DNA of 5,907 nt from Methylococcaceae bacterium (GTDB lineage: Bacteria; Pseudomonadota; Gammaproteobacteria; Methylococcales; Methylomonadaceae). Shown one piece after another: positions 1-5,852 of the stretch (positions within the stretch are counted from its first letter, which is position 1; every line of letters starts with the position of its first letter). The translations under genes and the position numbers were made by a program. Under the pieces are notes generated by a model, which worked only from the letters and a program-made list of their open reading frames with translations, was not told the DNA's origin and searched no databases. The stretch spans positions 1 to 5,907 of the forward strand of contig JAUYMX010000028.1 in NCBI GenBank assembly GCA_030699345.1. The letters run 5' to 3'.

Positions 1-2109
1 AAAAATCTTAAAACTCGTTCCTTTGTCGGGCATAGAACTGCAACTGAGCGTGCCGCTAAGTTCTTCAATCAAGTTTTTAGAGATGGTTAAGCCTAAACCT
101 TGATGGTTTTTCCCTTTGTTGCTATATACAGGAACAAATAATTGTTTGGCGATGGCATCGGGTATACCAGGACCGCTATCTTGGACTTGAATTTCGGCAT
201 AGCAGTTTTTACCCAGATAAATCCGATCCTTGGTTGAAACGCAAATGTTGCCGCCAGAAGGCATGGCTTCTGAGGCATTTTTTAATAAGTTAATCAGGAT
301 TTGCTTGAGCTTGTTTCGGCTGCTGGAAATTTCCGGCAAGCTGTAATCAAGCGTTAGGCTGATATTAATGTTGTTACTTTTAAAAAGGCCCACTTGAAAC
401 AGTTTGACTAAGTCAACGATCAGGCCATTGACATCAACCAGACCATAATCTTCTTTATTGTCGCTATCTGGCGCATCAGTCAGTCTGATAAGGATTTTAC
501 CGACTCGGTCTATCTCTTCTTGGATAAGCTTTATTTCGGTGGCGTTATCGTTGCCCAGGCGCTGGCCCAATAAATACAGATAGTTGCTGATAATACTGAG
601 CGGATTGCTGATTTCGTGCGACATTTTTCTGGTGTGCAATTCATAATCAGACCGCAAATCAGCCACGGCAACGGGTTCGGATGGCGCAATTGACGAAAGC
701 GCCGCTGATACCGCAACAGCGGCCTCGTGGGCAAACAAAGCGATATAATCCGCACTGGCTTTGAGGCGCTCAAATGCATTTTGATCAAGTCCTACGACCA
801 ATACACCCACGGAGCGTTGCTCGGTAATTAAAGGAATTACCAGCAGACCTTCTGTGCCGAATAGCCGGCAAATTTGCTGATCAACCAAGGGTGTTGATGC
901 GTCTGAACCGATAGGGAAGGTTGTTTTTTGCTGTTTTTCTAGGAACGCTTGTGCCAGCAAACTCTGGCCGGAGTTGATATTGATAGACAGTGTTGGCCAA
1001 AGGTTAACGTGCTGCTGGTCATTAACTGAAATGCCGTCCAGTGTTTCGTTGTCAGCGTTATAACTAAATATCGCGCCCGCTGGAAATCCGAATAGCAGTT
1101 GCAGGTCGCGCTGAATAATACCGACAACGCTGCTGACTTCTGAAGTCACTTGAAGCTGTTGTTGTACTGCTGCACTGAGTGCGAAATTTTTAATATTTTC
1201 GCCTAGTAATTTGTTTACAGCTTGTCTTTGTACGGACGTGGTCAGGTTTTTAATAGTGCCTTTTTCAGGGTCAGAGATGCTTATCCCTAAACTGCCCGCA
1301 GTCCGCTCCATAAGCGGTTTTATATCTGTCAGCATGTCTTCAAGCAACGCTTGGTTCAGGTTAAATAACTCTCCCGCTTGGACTAATGCAGTCGTTTTGT
1401 TGGAGCTATTGATTGCACTGAGTTGACTGGCTAAATGAATAATCTTGACCAGTTTGGCGCTATCGGCAACGGCTGCCTGCGAGTGATGCTGGTAAAGCAC
1501 CGCATCGGCTATAAAAGATTGCAGTTTCCAGCTAGCAATTAATTGTGCCGCAATCTCATTATGAAAAACGCCGAATTGCTCTTTTTCTTGATGATGCTGA
1601 CCATCAAAATGCGTTAATAAAAACTCGGGATATTCCTTGGGAAAACCGCTCAATAAAATCAGCTGTCCAAGTCGATGCAATAGTCCGGCTAGATACGCTT
1701 CATCTGGCTGATCATAAGCCGTCAACATGGCTAAGCTGCGTGCTAAGTGTGCGCAACTGAGCGAGCGATACCAAATAAGCTCTACCAGATTTTGCTGCGT
1801 TTGCGGTAAAGAGCTGAAAAATTGCTGTACTGCTCGGGTGATGGCAATCGTCTTGACCGTAGATAAACCCAATACTACCAATACCCGGTTTAAATCGCTT
1901 ATTTGCCCAAACTGGCTGTAAAACGGAGAATTAGCAGCGGCCAGTACCTTAGAACTAAGGCTGGCATCCTGACCAATAATTTTGGCTAGCTCGCTCATGT
2001 TGGCGTCCGGACGTTGTACGGCATTCATTAAATCCAGTAACACCCGGGGTATGGTCGGAATGTTGGCTGGATCAATTCTCGATAACAAGACGGCAGCTGC
2101 GGTGGGCAT
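1..2109 (-). CDS. HDOD-GAF sensor histidine kinase, 3' end cut off by the window edge
   Basis: The frame is open from the ATG at 2109 to base 1 without a stop (703 residues; checked triplet by triplet). Three modules are visible. An HDOD domain spans about residues 9-210; its usual HD pair is H145-R146, in LAGLLHRLGQL. A GAF-like domain spans about 310-475, with VIPLITEQRSVGVLVVG near its end. The kinase core has an H-box MSHEISNP with phospho-acceptor H498, an N-box around N607/N611 (ILINLLKNASEA), a G1 box DSGPGIP at 644-650, and a G2 box QGLGLTISKN starting at Q670. No membrane segment is apparent, so it is probably a cytoplasmic sensor that autophosphorylates and passes phosphate to an unseen response regulator. 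The last visible residues (GTSFKIF) match the end of HATPase_c domains, so little may be missing unless a receiver domain follows. An in-frame stop lies at 2158-2160 and 2109 is the first ATG; the ribosome binding site is poor. It lies 51 bases after the dehydratase gene and is probably cotranscribed with it. The domain calls are firm; the signal and partner are unknown. Confidence 0.9.
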   Translation of the reverse strand, partial: MPTAAAVLLSRIDPANIPTIPRVLLDLMNAVQRPDANMSELAKIIGQDASLSSKVLAAANSPFYSQFGQISDLNRVLVVLGLSTVKTIAITRAVQQFFSSLPQTQQNLVELIWYRSLSCAHLARSLAMLTAYDQPDEAYLAGLLHRLGQLILLSGFPKEYPEFLLTHFDGQHHQEKEQFGVFHNEIAAQLIASWKLQSFIADAVLYQHHSQAAVADSAKLVKIIHLASQLSAINSSNKTTALVQAGELFNLNQALLEDMLTDIKPLMERTAGSLGISISDPEKGTIKNLTTSVQRQAVNKLLGENIKNFALSAAVQQQLQVTSEVSSVVGIIQRDLQLLFGFPAGAIFSYNADNETLDGISVNDQQHVNLWPTLSININSGQSLLAQAFLEKQQKTTFPIGSDASTPLVDQQICRLFGTEGLLVIPLITEQRSVGVLVVGLDQNAFERLKASADYIALFAHEAAVAVSAALSSIAPSEPVAVADLRSDYELHTRKMSHEISNPLSIISNYLYLLGQRLGNDNATEIKLIQEEIDRVGKILIRLTDAPDSDNKEDYGLVDVNGLIVDLVKLFQVGLFKSNNINISLTLDYSLPEISSSRNKLKQILINLLKNASEAMPSGGNICVSTKDRIYLGKNCYAEIQVQDSGPGIPDAIAKQLFVPVYSNKGKNHQGLGLTISKNLIEELSGTLSCSSMPDKGTSFKIF

Positions 2110-2160
2110 GTTGTGTTCTAAAGGTTTATTACATCGATTAGAGAGCGATAAGTGTAGTTA

Positions 2161-2544
2161 TTAATCGTATTTGATATATTTAAAACGCGGATCATCCGGT
2201 GTGCCGGTCAATGCTCCGCCTTCTTTGCCGGGTTGCCAGCTAATTACTTCTTCAATCTTGCGCGCCAGTTCAAAATCCTTATTGGTTATGCCTTTGGCAG
2301 TATGATTAACCAGTTTGACAATGACAAATGCATAAGAAACCGTCAGGTCGGGGTGATGAAAAGCCGCTTCAGCCAAATGTCCGACGGTATTAACCACCAT
2401 CAGCGTGGCTTTCCAGCCACTGGTTTTGTATTTGCGGCGAATCCAGCCCTTTTCCAGATACCAGTGCGGCAATTCTTCTTTGAGACGCTCTTCAACTTCA
2501 GCATCAGTATAGGTGTCTTCGTGAGTACGTTCTCTCCAGGCCAT
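2161..2544 (-). CDS. Pterin-4a-carbinolamine dehydratase (4a-hydroxytetrahydrobiopterin dehydratase, PCD/DCoH family)
   Basis: This 127-residue protein carries the PCD signature: H63-H64-P65 in EAAFHHPDLTVSY, then H81 and D90 at the family spacing. The family dehydrates 4a-hydroxytetrahydropterins to quinonoid dihydropterin, recycling the cofactor of aromatic amino acid hydroxylases (PhhB in pseudomonads). Members are usually about 95-115 residues. This one has a longer C-terminal tail after about residue 103, ending GTPDDPRFKYIKYD. No phenylalanine hydroxylase lies nearby, so the physiological substrate is open; in a methylotroph, a role in folate-like or methanopterin pterin metabolism is conceivable but is inference. 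The start is well supported: AAGAGG (2552-2557 on the complement) lies 7 bases before the ATG. It sits 39 bases after the lipoprotein gene and 51 before the kinase gene, probably in one operon. Confidence 0.9.
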   Translation of the reverse strand: MAWRERTHEDTYTDAEVEERLKEELPHWYLEKGWIRRKYKTSGWKATLMVVNTVGHLAEAAFHHPDLTVSYAFVIVKLVNHTAKGITNKDFELARKIEEVISWQPGKEGGALTGTPDDPRFKYIKYD

Positions 2545-2583
2545 CTGAATACCTCTTAGGTAGTTAGTTAAAGGGGGCGATCA

Positions 2584-3177
2584 TTACTGCGGTGTTTGCG
2601 ACTCATCCGGTTCCAGTTGGGTAGCTTCACAAGCTTTTTGATAAAAAATCAAGGAAGGGGCGAAGGGGACAATATCAATCGATAAGGTTGTGTCCTGCTG
2701 AAAACGTTGGAGACCGGCAGCAATGGAGTCCTGAAAATTTGCATTCAGTTGCTTGGCTAATTTTTCTTGGACAACTTGCGCACTAATAGCAAAGGGATCT
2801 TCAGCGAGATTGGTTGCGTCAGTTGCTGTTTGCAATGCCTCAGAGGCTAAGTTTTGAATTTTTATCTCAAAATCGGCAAAGATTTGCGCACCTTTTTCGC
2901 GTTTGATTCGCTCAATATCTTCTGGGTTGGCATAGACAAGAAACGTCCCTTTCACACCTTGCAAGTCATTCTTACATGCGGCGCCGTCCATCACTCTAAC
3001 CATGTTTAATGTTTTGCCGTTTTTAAGCTCGGTAAGCGGTGGGGCTTGTTCGGATGTTGCTGGTGTTGCAATAGCAGGAGGAGCCGACACCGGCTGTGCA
3101 TCTTTGACAGGCTGGCTGGTACATGCAGTTAGAGCAAGCAGGGAGATGGCAATTAGTAAATATGTGGGTTTATGCAT
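2584..3177 (-). CDS. Putative outer-membrane lipoprotein of unknown function
   Basis: This 197-residue protein begins with a lipoprotein signal peptide: a positively charged start, a hydrophobic stretch from residues 6-16 and a lipobox L16-T17-A18-C19. Cleavage and lipidation would occur at C19. Residue 20 is Thr rather than Asp, which under the usual Lol rule predicts outer-membrane sorting. Residues 20-48 form a Pro/Ala/Ser/Thr-rich linker. The mature part (about 50-185) is a mixed-charge globular domain with C68 and C183, which could form a disulfide in the periplasm. I do not recognise a named family, and I assign no function. The ribosome binding site is weak, but the signal peptide fixes the start well. 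It is the likely first gene of a run that continues into the dehydratase and kinase genes; whether it also reads through from the hotdog gene 130 bases upstream cannot be settled here. Confidence 0.8.
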   Translation of the reverse strand: MHKPTYLLIAISLLALTACTSQPVKDAQPVSAPPAIATPATSEQAPPLTELKNGKTLNMVRVMDGAACKNDLQGVKGTFLVYANPEDIERIKREKGAQIFADFEIKIQNLASEALQTATDATNLAEDPFAISAQVVQEKLAKQLNANFQDSIAAGLQRFQQDTTLSIDIVPFAPSLIFYQKACEATQLEPDESQTPQ

Positions 3178-3233
3178 GGCGTGCTGTTTTAAATAATTAG
3201 AGGACGCTTAAATAGCGATTTTAAAGTTATTGT

Positions 3234-3268
3234 AATCCTTGGCTGACGCTCTAGGTATCCCAGGGATT
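3234..3268. repeat. Imperfect inverted repeat between the hotdog and lipoprotein genes
   Basis: Arms 3234-3242 (AATCCTTGG) and 3260-3268 (CCAGGGATT) pair over 9 bases with one mismatch around a 17-base loop. A tighter palindrome, ATCCCAGGGAT, overlaps the right arm. On the minus strand, the coding direction of the flanking genes, no T-run follows, so it is not a canonical intrinsic terminator. It could be a weak or factor-assisted terminator, an RNA-stability hairpin, or chance. Confidence 0.3.
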
Positions 3269-3307
3269 AGTTTTCTTGAATGGTTTAGTCATGATTGTCT
3301 GCAACTG

Positions 3308-4240
3308 CTAACTTTTTAATCTCAAGTTTTTGATGATTTCTTCCAATGGCACCAGATTCAGCTTGATTCTGAACAAAATTTCTTTGTTTGCCAATACGCC
3401 GTAACATTCGTAAGTGCGTAATAAGATGCTGGTGTGATTGAGGGTGTTTTCCGCTGATTCGGGGAGTTGCTTAACCAGAATATAAACCTTGTCATTATCT
3501 TTTAACTGGTGAATCAGTAAACGGTCGACCGAAATATCGTGCGAGGTGTAGACCATCGGGTTGGCCTTAAAGTCGTGGTTTTCCAGTTGCGCTTTTTCCA
3601 GTAAAACTCCGGATGTTAAGCTGCAAGGAAATACCTCAGGATAATTGGCGACCTGGGCCAGTTCATCAAAATATTCCGATTGCTCGGCCAGTGATCCCGA
3701 CAAGAAATTTTTAACGTTACCGTTTTGCAGCCATTTGCGTTTTAAAAAGAACTCGCTGCCTGGAATCAGGCTTGCGTCGGCTACTGTATCAAGATCCGGC
3801 AATCCGCTTAAGTCAGTATTGCCTAGGAACAACGGCGTTTGGGTCTCTTTTTTATAACCCAGCAAGATGGTCTTGTCTTGTGATTTGATAATAACTCGGT
3901 TAGTTAGGGTCAAATCGGGGATGGTTTTAATCAGCGTTTTTTTAATTTCCAGCGACAGTTCTTGGCTCGGCCTTAGCGCATTGACGAAGATCATTTGGTA
4001 ATTACTAAAACGCAGCTTCTTATCAGCGATGATTTGCTCTTCATGGTTTGCCTTGCGGTACAAACGCATCTGGTATTCGATCAGTGTATTTAGTTGAAAC
4101 CCCAGCACAATCGGACCTTTGAACGGATTATGGGTGATTTGCAGCCATTTGTGTTTGTCGTGAAACAGGTTGAAATCGTCGGAAGCATTTCTGGCGACTT
4201 CAACGTGAATTTGTTCAAAGGTAAACAATTGCTCTTTCAT
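3308..4240 (-). CDS. Double-hotdog, MaoC-like protein of unknown substrate
   Basis: This is a 310-residue protein. The first half (about 1-135) resembles MaoC/(R)-hydratase hotdog domains: ASDDFNLFH at 19-27 matches the (G)DxNPxH catalytic pattern with D22 and H27 kept, followed by FKGPIVLGFQL at 40-50, where the family usually has GGPIVHG; the His there is Leu46. A later segment, RPSQELSLEI at 90-99, fits the hotdog strand that follows a Pro/Gly-Asp turn. The second half (about 165-300) has the same rhythm (FLSGSLAEQSEYFDEL, SLTSGVLLEK, SVDRLLIHQL) but no DxNxxH, so I infer a degenerate second hotdog. Hotdog proteins of this type hydrate or dehydrate acyl thioesters, but no substrate can be named. 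No signal peptide or membrane segment is seen. The ATG at 4240 follows a stop-rich region and lacks a clear Shine-Dalgarno because a perfect palindrome occupies that place. The fold call is motif-based and moderate. Confidence 0.65.
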   Translation of the reverse strand: MKEQLFTFEQIHVEVARNASDDFNLFHDKHKWLQITHNPFKGPIVLGFQLNTLIEYQMRLYRKANHEEQIIADKKLRFSNYQMIFVNALRPSQELSLEIKKTLIKTIPDLTLTNRVIIKSQDKTILLGYKKETQTPLFLGNTDLSGLPDLDTVADASLIPGSEFFLKRKWLQNGNVKNFLSGSLAEQSEYFDELAQVANYPEVFPCSLTSGVLLEKAQLENHDFKANPMVYTSHDISVDRLLIHQLKDNDKVYILVKQLPESAENTLNHTSILLRTYECYGVLANKEILFRIKLNLVPLEEIIKNLRLKS

Positions 4241-4243
4241 TAA

Positions 4244-4259
4244 TTTAACGGCCGTTAAA
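4244..4259. promoter_or_regulatory. Perfect 16-bp palindrome just upstream of the hotdog gene; candidate operator
   Basis: TTTAACGG at 4244-4251 is followed directly by its reverse complement CCGTTAAA at 4252-4259. It ends 4 bases before the ATG at 4240, in the position of a ribosome binding site. A gapless palindrome of this size is typical of operators bound by dimeric repressors (for example TetR-type), and a bound protein here would block transcription or translation start. A weak minus-strand promoter could lie just upstream (TTAATT at 4301-4296, 16-base spacer, TAAAAT at 4279-4274), which would put the palindrome shortly after the transcription start. As RNA it could also fold as a 6-bp stem with a GGCC loop. 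Confidence 0.5.
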
Positions 4260-4374
4260 AATATGGAGTTGCCATTTTAATCGCTGTGGATAGTTAATTA
4301 AGAAATAAATCGTTGTAATTGCTGCTATCCATGCGCAGTGAGGACGCGGCAGTTGGTTATTCTTGTCTGCCATT

Positions 4375-4405
4375 TTGCTTAGTCGAACGATACAATAAGC
4401 ATAAT
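4375..4405 (+). promoter_or_regulatory. Weak candidate promoter for the phosphatase-hydrolase operon
   Basis: CATAAT at 4400-4405 matches five of six bases of a sigma-70 -10 box and sits about 35 bases before the ATG. TTGCTT at 4375-4380 is a possible -35 box, but the 19-base spacer is long. An overlapping TACAAT at 4391-4396 is an alternative -10 without a good -35. Some promoter must lie in this divergent gap; which hexamers are used is uncertain. Confidence 0.25.
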
Positions 4406-4439
4406 TGATTAATTGTTGCATTTTGATGAGAGGGTAACT

Positions 4440-4934
4440 ATGGAAAAGATAAAGGTTCTTTTTGTATGTATGGGCAATATATGCCGGTCACCCACGGCGG
4501 AAGGTGTTTTTTCTAAGCTGATTAAGGAGAGATCTTTAGATGATCATTTTGTGATCGATTCAGCGGGTACGCATGCTTATCATATAGATGAAGCGCCTGA
4601 TTTACGGGCTCAAAGTGCAGCAAGAGACCGTGGTGTTGAGCTGAATAATCTTCGTGCCAGAAAAGTCGTTTTTGGTGATTTTGAAGATTTCGATTTTGTC
4701 CTGGCAATGGATGATGATAATTACTCAGTTTTGATAAAAGCTTGTCCAGAACAACATCAACACAAAGTCAGATACTTCCTTGATTTCGCACCGCAGTTGC
4801 AAGAACGCCAAGTGCCTGATCCTTATTATGGCGGCAAATATGGCTTTGAGCGGGTGCTGGATATGGCCGAAGCCGCTTCAGCCGGATTTTTGGAATCGTT
4901 ACAACAAGCCGGCCAAGTGCCCGTATACGAATAA
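4440..4934 (+). CDS. Low-molecular-weight protein-tyrosine phosphatase
   Basis: This 164-residue protein begins with the LMW-PTP P-loop: VCMGNICRSPTAE, with catalytic C10 and R16 (C-x5-R-S). The general acid Asp is D127 in DPYYGG, at the usual place near residue 129. The length matches the family. These cytoplasmic enzymes hydrolyse phosphotyrosine through a cysteinyl-phosphate intermediate; in bacteria they often act on tyrosine kinases of capsule and exopolysaccharide systems, or on low-molecular-weight phosphates. No BY-kinase or polysaccharide export gene is in the window, so the target is unknown. The ATG at 4440 is chosen because GAGAGGG lies at 4428-4434, 5 bases ahead. An in-frame TTG at 4413 would add nine residues before the conserved N terminus and would place this Shine-Dalgarno inside the gene. 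The next gene starts 9 bases after the stop. Confidence 0.95.
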   Translation: MEKIKVLFVCMGNICRSPTAEGVFSKLIKERSLDDHFVIDSAGTHAYHIDEAPDLRAQSAARDRGVELNNLRARKVVFGDFEDFDFVLAMDDDNYSVLIKACPEQHQHKVRYFLDFAPQLQERQVPDPYYGGKYGFERVLDMAEAASAGFLESLQQAGQVPVYE

Positions 4935-4943
4935 GGAAGCAGT

Positions 4944-5663
4944 ATGGCAATTGTCAGTAACACCATTGGTTATCTTGATGGCGATGTGCTGTTAGAAGCT
5001 TATTTTGCTTTTGATGATGCCATTACCGAACGTAGACCGGCCGTTTTAATCAGTCATGCGTGGGGCGGTCGTGATGATTTTGTTGCCGAAAAAGCCAATA
5101 AGCTTGCTGAGCTTGGCTACGTCGGTTTTGCGCTTGATATGTACGGCAAGGGTGTAAGAGGCAACAGTCCTGAACAAAATTCAAAGTTGATGCAGCCGTT
5201 TATGGTCGATCGTGGCTTGTTGCAAAAGCGCATCAAGGCTGCGCTGTATGCCGTCAGATTATTACCTTGGGTTGATGACAGTAAAATTGCCGCGATGGGT
5301 TTTTGTTTCGGTGGTTTGTGTGTACTTGATTTGGCCAGAGCGGGTGCTGATTTAAAAGGTGTTGTCAGTTTTCATGGTTTACTGGGCGCACCTGACAATC
5401 TGGAGACTAATGCTATTAAAGCCAAAGTGCTGGCCTTGCATGGTCATGATGACCCGATGGGGCCTGTTGAACAGGTGCTTGCTTTTGAACAAGAAATGAC
5501 CAAAGCCGGTGCGGATTGGCAGTTACACACTTATGGTCACACCATGCATGCGTTTACCAATCCAAAGGCTAATGACCCGGCATTCGGTACCGTGTATCAA
5601 GCCAATGCCGATAAACGATCCTGGCTTGCTATGAAGAATTTTCTGGCTGAGGTGTTCGCTTAA
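4944..5663 (+). CDS. Dienelactone hydrolase family protein (alpha/beta hydrolase)
   Basis: This 239-residue protein has the size of dienelactone hydrolases and a full Cys-Asp-His triad by motif: C121 in GFCFGG (nucleophile elbow), D170 in HGHDDPMGP and H202 in HTMHAFTNP. Classic DLH uses C123/D171/H202. Early features also fit: AVLISHAWGGRDDF at 33-46 and FALDMYGKG at 62-70. The named reaction is hydrolysis of dienelactone to maleylacetate in chlorocatechol breakdown, but most chromosomal homologues outside such clusters have unknown ester or lactone substrates. No catechol pathway gene is here, so the family name is safer than a specific activity. AAGGA at 4933-4937 overlaps the phosphatase stop and lies 6 bases before the ATG, so the two genes are probably cotranscribed and perhaps translationally coupled. 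No signal peptide is seen; it should be cytoplasmic. Confidence 0.93.
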   Translation: MAIVSNTIGYLDGDVLLEAYFAFDDAITERRPAVLISHAWGGRDDFVAEKANKLAELGYVGFALDMYGKGVRGNSPEQNSKLMQPFMVDRGLLQKRIKAALYAVRLLPWVDDSKIAAMGFCFGGLCVLDLARAGADLKGVVSFHGLLGAPDNLETNAIKAKVLALHGHDDPMGPVEQVLAFEQEMTKAGADWQLHTYGHTMHAFTNPKANDPAFGTVYQANADKRSWLAMKNFLAEVFA

Positions 5664-5680
5664 AATAAATTTGTGTCATT

Positions 5681-5699
5681 GGCTTTTAGCAATAAGGCC
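5681..5699 (+). terminator. Weak hairpin after the hydrolase gene, possible terminator
   Basis: GGCTTT (5681-5686) can pair with AAGGCC (5694-5699), including one G-U pair, around a 7-base loop, 17 bases after the hydrolase stop. No T-run follows, so it does not meet the intrinsic terminator pattern; it may be a partial or Rho-related site, or chance. Confidence 0.2.
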
Positions 5700-5714
5700 C
5701 CAGAGGATGGCCGA

Positions 5715-5852
5715 ATGCAGCAGGATATTTCGTGTAAAGATCTACCAGATAATCCTCAACTGTCATACATTGGCTTTATGGCCTTCGACCTTAACAAGTC
5801 AGTTTGTTATAATCTCGCCGTTACCAAGTCACATCTGAAAATAATGGATTAA
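5715..5852 (+). CDS. Doubtful 45-codon small open reading frame
   Basis: An ATG at 5715 opens 45 codons ending at TAA 5850-5852. GAGG at 5703-5706 lies 8 bases ahead, an acceptable Shine-Dalgarno. The product starts MQQDISCKDLPDNPQ and has two Cys, no membrane segment and no motif that I recognise. Against it, the frame overlaps a strong-looking promoter (5785-5813), and a frame of this length arises by chance fairly often. It is listed because the start context is decent and nothing else explains this stretch. Confidence 0.2.
   Translation: MQQDISCKDLPDNPQLSYIGFMAFDLNKSVCYNLAVTKSHLKIMD
5785..5813 (+). promoter_or_regulatory. Extended -10 sigma-70-type promoter pointing out of the right edge
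   Basis: TATAAT at 5808-5813 is a perfect -10 hexamer preceded by TGT (5805-5807), giving an extended -10. TCGACC at 5785-5790 matches four of six -35 bases with a 17-base spacer. Transcription would start near 5820. No open frame with a start codon and ribosome binding site follows before the window ends, so the promoter serves a gene or RNA beyond base 5907 with a leader of at least about 85 bases. Confidence 0.55.

Noticed and set aside
2110..2160. Possible terminator between the dehydratase and kinase genes
   Set aside because: No stem followed by a T-run is present on the minus strand, so I treat the genes as cotranscribed.
93..2164. Several 60-85 codon open frames on both strands
   Set aside because: All fall inside the HDOD-GAF-kinase gene in other frames and show no domain or ribosome binding site of their own.
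2233..2559. 108-codon plus-strand open frame
   Set aside because: It lies almost wholly antisense to the pterin dehydratase gene, which has full family motifs; it is a shadow frame.
3002..3857. Plus-strand frames of 64 codons at 3002-3196 and 70 codons at 3645-3857
   Set aside because: They are antisense to the lipoprotein gene (signal peptide) and the hotdog gene (motif-supported) and have no recognisable features.
4287..4331. Inverted repeat TGGATAG / CTATCCA in the divergent intergenic region
   Set aside because: The arms are only 7 bp with a 31-base gap, which is expected by chance in AT-rich spacer DNA.
4270..4376. 9-base direct repeat TGCCATTTT at 4270-4278 and 4368-4376
   Set aside because: Too short and only two copies; no link to a promoter element or regulator.
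4522..4995. Short minus-strand frames and a 71-codon plus frame across the phosphatase gene
   Set aside because: These are overlaps with a gene whose catalytic motifs are complete; chance frames.
5677..5777. 10-base direct repeat CATTGGCTTT at 5677-5686 and 5768-5777
   Set aside because: Only two copies 91 bases apart with no flanking mobile-element or attachment-site structure; probably chance.
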